In this document: positions 4,881-7,382 of the stretch, in pieces | Layout of the letters: each line of letters starts with the position of its first letter | Numbering within the stretch: the stretch's first letter is position 1 | DNA from: Deltaproteobacteria bacterium | GTDB taxonomy: Bacteria; Desulfobacterota; Desulfobacteria; Desulfobacterales; JAFDFH01 | Direction: 5' to 3' | NCBI GenBank assembly: GCA_019309945.1 | Contig: JAFDFH010000122.1 | Location: 1-7,382 of the forward strand | Length of the DNA stretch: 7,382 nucleotides | Position numbers and translations under genes: made by a program | Notes under the pieces: model-generated | Seen by the model: the letters and a program-made list of their open reading frames with translations, nothing else | Told to the model about the DNA's origin: nothing | Databases searched by the model: none

Positions 4881-6089
4881 TTGTCGGAAAAAATTAACAA
4901 AGTAGTGCTGGCCTATTCAGGTGGCCTGGATACTTCTGTCATTCTAAAATGGCTCATCGAGACCTATCATTGCGAGGTCGTCGCATTTTCAGCGGACATT
5001 GGTCAGAAAGATGATCTGGTCCAGATCGAGAAAAACGCTTTAAATACGGGGGCATCAAAGGTGTATATCGATGACCTCAAGGAGACATTTGTAAAGGATT
5101 ACGTCTTTCCGGCCTTTCGCGCAAACGCAATTTATGAGGATCAATACCTTCTGGGGACATCTATCGCCCGCCCGCTGATTGCTAAACGACAGATGGAGAT
5201 TGCCCGGATCGAAAGGGCGGAGGCGGTGAGCCATGGGGCCACCGGAAAAGGAAACGATCAGGTCAGATTTGAATTGACGTATCTTTCGATTGATCCGCAC
5301 ATTAAGATCATTGCACCTTGGCGTGAGTGGGACCTTACTTCACGCACCGCCCTCATGGCCTTCGCGAAGAACCACGGTATTCAGGTTCCCACCACCCATG
5401 CAAAACCCTACAGTACAGACTGTAACCTTCTGCATATCAGTTACGAAGGGGGTGTTCTGGAAGATCCCTGGAAACCGCCTCCTGAAGATATCTTTACCCT
5501 GACGACTTCACCCCAGGACGCTCCGGATGAAGCCGAATGCATTGAAATAACCTTTGAATCGGGAGATCCGGTTGCAATTAACGGGGAACGATTATCCCCC
5601 GCGAATTTTCTACAGGAATTGAACATTCGGGGAGGACGGAACGGTATCGGCCGGGCTGACTTTGTTGAGAACCGTTTTGTCGGCATGAAGTCACGGGGTG
5701 TTTATGAGACCCCCGGGGGTACCATTTTGAGAGTGGCTCACCGGGCCGTGGAATCCATTACAATGGATCGCGAGGTGATGTACCTACGGGACTCCCTGAT
5801 CCCCAAATATTCCAAACTCGTATATAACGGGTTTTGGTTTTCGCCTGAGATGCGGCTGATACAGGAAATGGTCGATCGGACCCAGAAAAACGTGTCCGGG
5901 GTTGTATGCCTTGAGCTTTACAAGGGCAATTGTCGTGTCCTGGGACGTAAATCGGATGAATCCCTTTATCGCGAGGATTTTGCAACCTTTGAAGACGACA
6001 CGGTCTATCGTCAGAAAGATGCCGAAGGCTTTATCCGCCTGAATGCGCTTCGGTTGCGTATTCAAAAGCTTTTGGAAAACAGGAGGTAA
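4881..6089 (+). CDS. argG: Argininosuccinate synthase (TTG start)
   Basis: ArgG condenses citrulline and aspartate with ATP to argininosuccinate, releasing AMP and pyrophosphate. The 402-residue length matches the usual bacterial type. The N-terminal PP-loop ATPase motif AYSGGLDTSVIL is at 11-22. SHGATGKGNDQVRFE (117-131) binds ATP and aspartate. YSTDCNLLHISYEGGVLEDPW (177-197) and GGRNGIGRADFVENRFVGMKSRGVYETPGG (251-280) form the citrulline/aspartate and tetramer regions. All these motifs are intact. Translation starts at TTG, supported by the AAGGAG upstream; the N-terminus MSEKINKVVLAYSGG then matches the family exactly. The gap to argD is 27 bases and leaves no room for argF. The last codons contain the AGGAGG that probably serves argH. 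Confidence 0.97.
   Translation: MSEKINKVVLAYSGGLDTSVILKWLIETYHCEVVAFSADIGQKDDLVQIEKNALNTGASKVYIDDLKETFVKDYVFPAFRANAIYEDQYLLGTSIARPLIAKRQMEIARIERAEAVSHGATGKGNDQVRFELTYLSIDPHIKIIAPWREWDLTSRTALMAFAKNHGIQVPTTHAKPYSTDCNLLHISYEGGVLEDPWKPPPEDIFTLTTSPQDAPDEAECIEITFESGDPVAINGERLSPANFLQELNIRGGRNGIGRADFVENRFVGMKSRGVYETPGGTILRVAHRAVESITMDREVMYLRDSLIPKYSKLVYNGFWFSPEMRLIQEMVDRTQKNVSGVVCLELYKGNCRVLGRKSDESLYREDFATFEDDTVYRQKDAEGFIRLNALRLRIQKLLENRR
6081..6086 (+). promoter_or_regulatory. Ribosome binding site of argH inside the end of argG
   Basis: AGGAGG encodes the last two Arg residues of ArgG and lies 12 bases before the argH ATG at 6099. A second purine run, AAAGG at 6088-6092, is six bases from the ATG. 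Either arrangement couples argH translation to argG. Confidence 0.6.
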
Positions 6090-6098
6090 AGGTTAGCC

Positions 6099-7382
6099 AT
6101 GTCCGAAAAGCCCTGGGACGGAAGATTTTCTCAAGCAACCGACAGGGACGTAGAGGCATTTACGTCCTCAATTGATATCGACAAACGGCTCTATTCCCAT
6201 GATATCGACGGCAGTGTGGCTCACTGCCGGATGCTCGCCCAAGCGTCTATAATTAGCGAAGCGGATGCTTCAAGATTGATTAAGGGGCTTGTCAAAATAA
6301 AAGAAGATATTGATCGAGGGGATTTCCCCTGTGATGATCGTCTTGAAGATATTCATATGCATATTGAAAACCGCTTGATTCAGGAAGTGGGCCAGGTTGC
6401 CCATAAGCTTCATACCGCAAGGAGTCGCAATGACCAGGTCGCCCTGGATGTGCGGATGTATCTGAGGGATGAGACCATACAGATTATAAAACGTCTGGCG
6501 ATATTAAGAAAGACGCTTGTAGATCTTTCAAAGGACAATATCAATGTGGTGTTGCCCGGATATACCCACCTGCAGCGGGCGCAACCGGTTCTTTTGGCGC
6601 ACCACCTGATGGCCTATTATGAGATGTTTTCAAGGGATGCGGACCGGTTGCATGACTGCCAAAAACGGATGAATGTGATGCCCCTGGGAAGTGCCGCCCT
6701 TGCCGGTACAACATACCCCATTGACAGAGCATATACCGCAGGTCTCCTGGGATTTCCAAAAATATCACAAAATAGTATTGACGCGGTGGCTGATCGGGAT
6801 TTTATCATCGAATTTTTATCATCGGCGAGCATCTGCATGGTTCATTTGAGCCGCCTGTCAGAGGAATTGATTCTATGGTCGTCATCTGAATTTGGTTTTA
6901 TCGAACTTCCGGATTCATTTGCGACCGGAAGCAGTATCATGCCTCAAAAGAAAAATCCGGACGTGCCCGAGCTGGTCCGGGGAAAAACCGGCCGTGTTTT
7001 CGGGAACCTGGTAACCCTTTTAACCGTAATGAAATCACTTCCACTAGCCTATAACCGTGATATGCAGGAGGACAAGGAGCCTTTGTTTGATACCGTGGAC
7101 ACCCTGAAAGAATGTGTTGCCATTTACGTAAAAATGCTTCCGAATCTGAAAATAAACGTAGAAACCATGCGCCGGGCAACCGACATGGCCGATTATCTGG
7201 TGTCCCAGGGCGTGCCCTTCAGGGAAGCCCATCGTTGTGTGGGCAAGGCCGTGAGCTATGCGCTTGATAGAAATAAAGAGCTGCATGAATTGCCCCTCGA
7301 GGAGTTAAAATCATTTTCATCCCTGATCGAGGCCGACATCTTTGATATTTTAACCTTAGAACAGATGATAGGCCGTAGGAAA
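6099..7382 (+). CDS. argH: Argininosuccinate lyase (3' end beyond the window)
   Basis: ArgH splits argininosuccinate into arginine and fumarate, the last step of the pathway, as a homotetramer of the aspartase/fumarase superfamily. The frame is open from the ATG at 6099 to the window end, giving 428 residues; the family is about 460, so roughly 30 C-terminal residues are missing because the window ends. Visible motifs: the start MSEKPWDGRFSQATD, DIHMHIE (84-90), HTARSRNDQVALDVR (105-119), GYTHLQRAQP (154-163, His157 the likely general acid region) and the fumarate-lyase signature GSSIMPQKKNP (277-287), whose Ser lies on the mobile catalytic loop. LPLAYNRDMQEDKEPLFDT (314-332) is also typical. 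All are intact. The start is nine bases after the argG stop, so the gene belongs to the argBDGH operon. Confidence 0.97.
   Translation, partial: MSEKPWDGRFSQATDRDVEAFTSSIDIDKRLYSHDIDGSVAHCRMLAQASIISEADASRLIKGLVKIKEDIDRGDFPCDDRLEDIHMHIENRLIQEVGQVAHKLHTARSRNDQVALDVRMYLRDETIQIIKRLAILRKTLVDLSKDNINVVLPGYTHLQRAQPVLLAHHLMAYYEMFSRDADRLHDCQKRMNVMPLGSAALAGTTYPIDRAYTAGLLGFPKISQNSIDAVADRDFIIEFLSSASICMVHLSRLSEELILWSSSEFGFIELPDSFATGSSIMPQKKNPDVPELVRGKTGRVFGNLVTLLTVMKSLPLAYNRDMQEDKEPLFDTVDTLKECVAIYVKMLPNLKINVETMRRATDMADYLVSQGVPFREAHRCVGKAVSYALDRNKELHELPLEELKSFSSLIEADIFDILTLEQMIGRRK

Noticed and set aside
1..7382. tRNA, rRNA, CRISPR array, transposase gene or phage attachment site
   Set aside because: None was seen on either strand; the only mobile-type features are the two short hairpin repeats.

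Overview
The window looks like chromosomal DNA of a Gram-negative bacterium, most likely a deltaproteobacterium / Desulfobacterota (Desulfobacterales-like). This rests on the argB-argD-argG-argH gene order, the style of the Arg proteins (for example the KYGGHAM start of ArgB and the HISYEGG segment of ArgG), a possible outer-membrane beta-barrel C-terminus at the left edge, and short hairpin repeats of a kind I associate from memory with that group. The taxonomic call is inference; no rRNA or tRNA gene is present.

Layout. Positions 1-116 hold the possible last 37 codons of a + strand gene. Positions 117-768 show no convincing gene, only small dyads and short ORFs. Positions 769-912 are a 144-bp hairpin repeat (element A). 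A DUF1523-type, two-TM envelope protein is encoded on the - strand (1036-1641). A 220-bp intergenic region with promoter-like sequences on both strands separates it from the + strand gene pcm (protein-L-isoaspartate O-methyltransferase, 1862-2521). Three bases after the pcm stop lies element B (2525-2671), a second member of the same repeat family in inverse orientation. Then comes a tightly packed arginine-biosynthesis operon: argB (2770-3669), argD (3675-4853), argG (4881-6089, TTG start) and argH (6099 to the window end, lacking only its C-terminus).

The arg genes cover N-acetylglutamate phosphorylation (ArgB), acetylornithine transamination (ArgD), and the last two steps from citrulline to arginine (ArgG, ArgH). 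ArgC, the ArgJ/ArgE step and ornithine carbamoyltransferase (ArgF) are not in the window; argF is missing from between argD and argG, where many relatives carry it.

The most interesting material is non-coding. Elements A and B align without gaps, with a core about three-quarters identical. Their terminal arms are much less alike between copies, yet each arm is perfectly complementary to its own partner. Element B is also flanked by a 4-bp direct repeat (ATAA) that overlaps the pcm stop codon, as expected of a MITE-like insertion. A second oddity is a Trp in place of the third Gly of the HGGG loop of ArgB.
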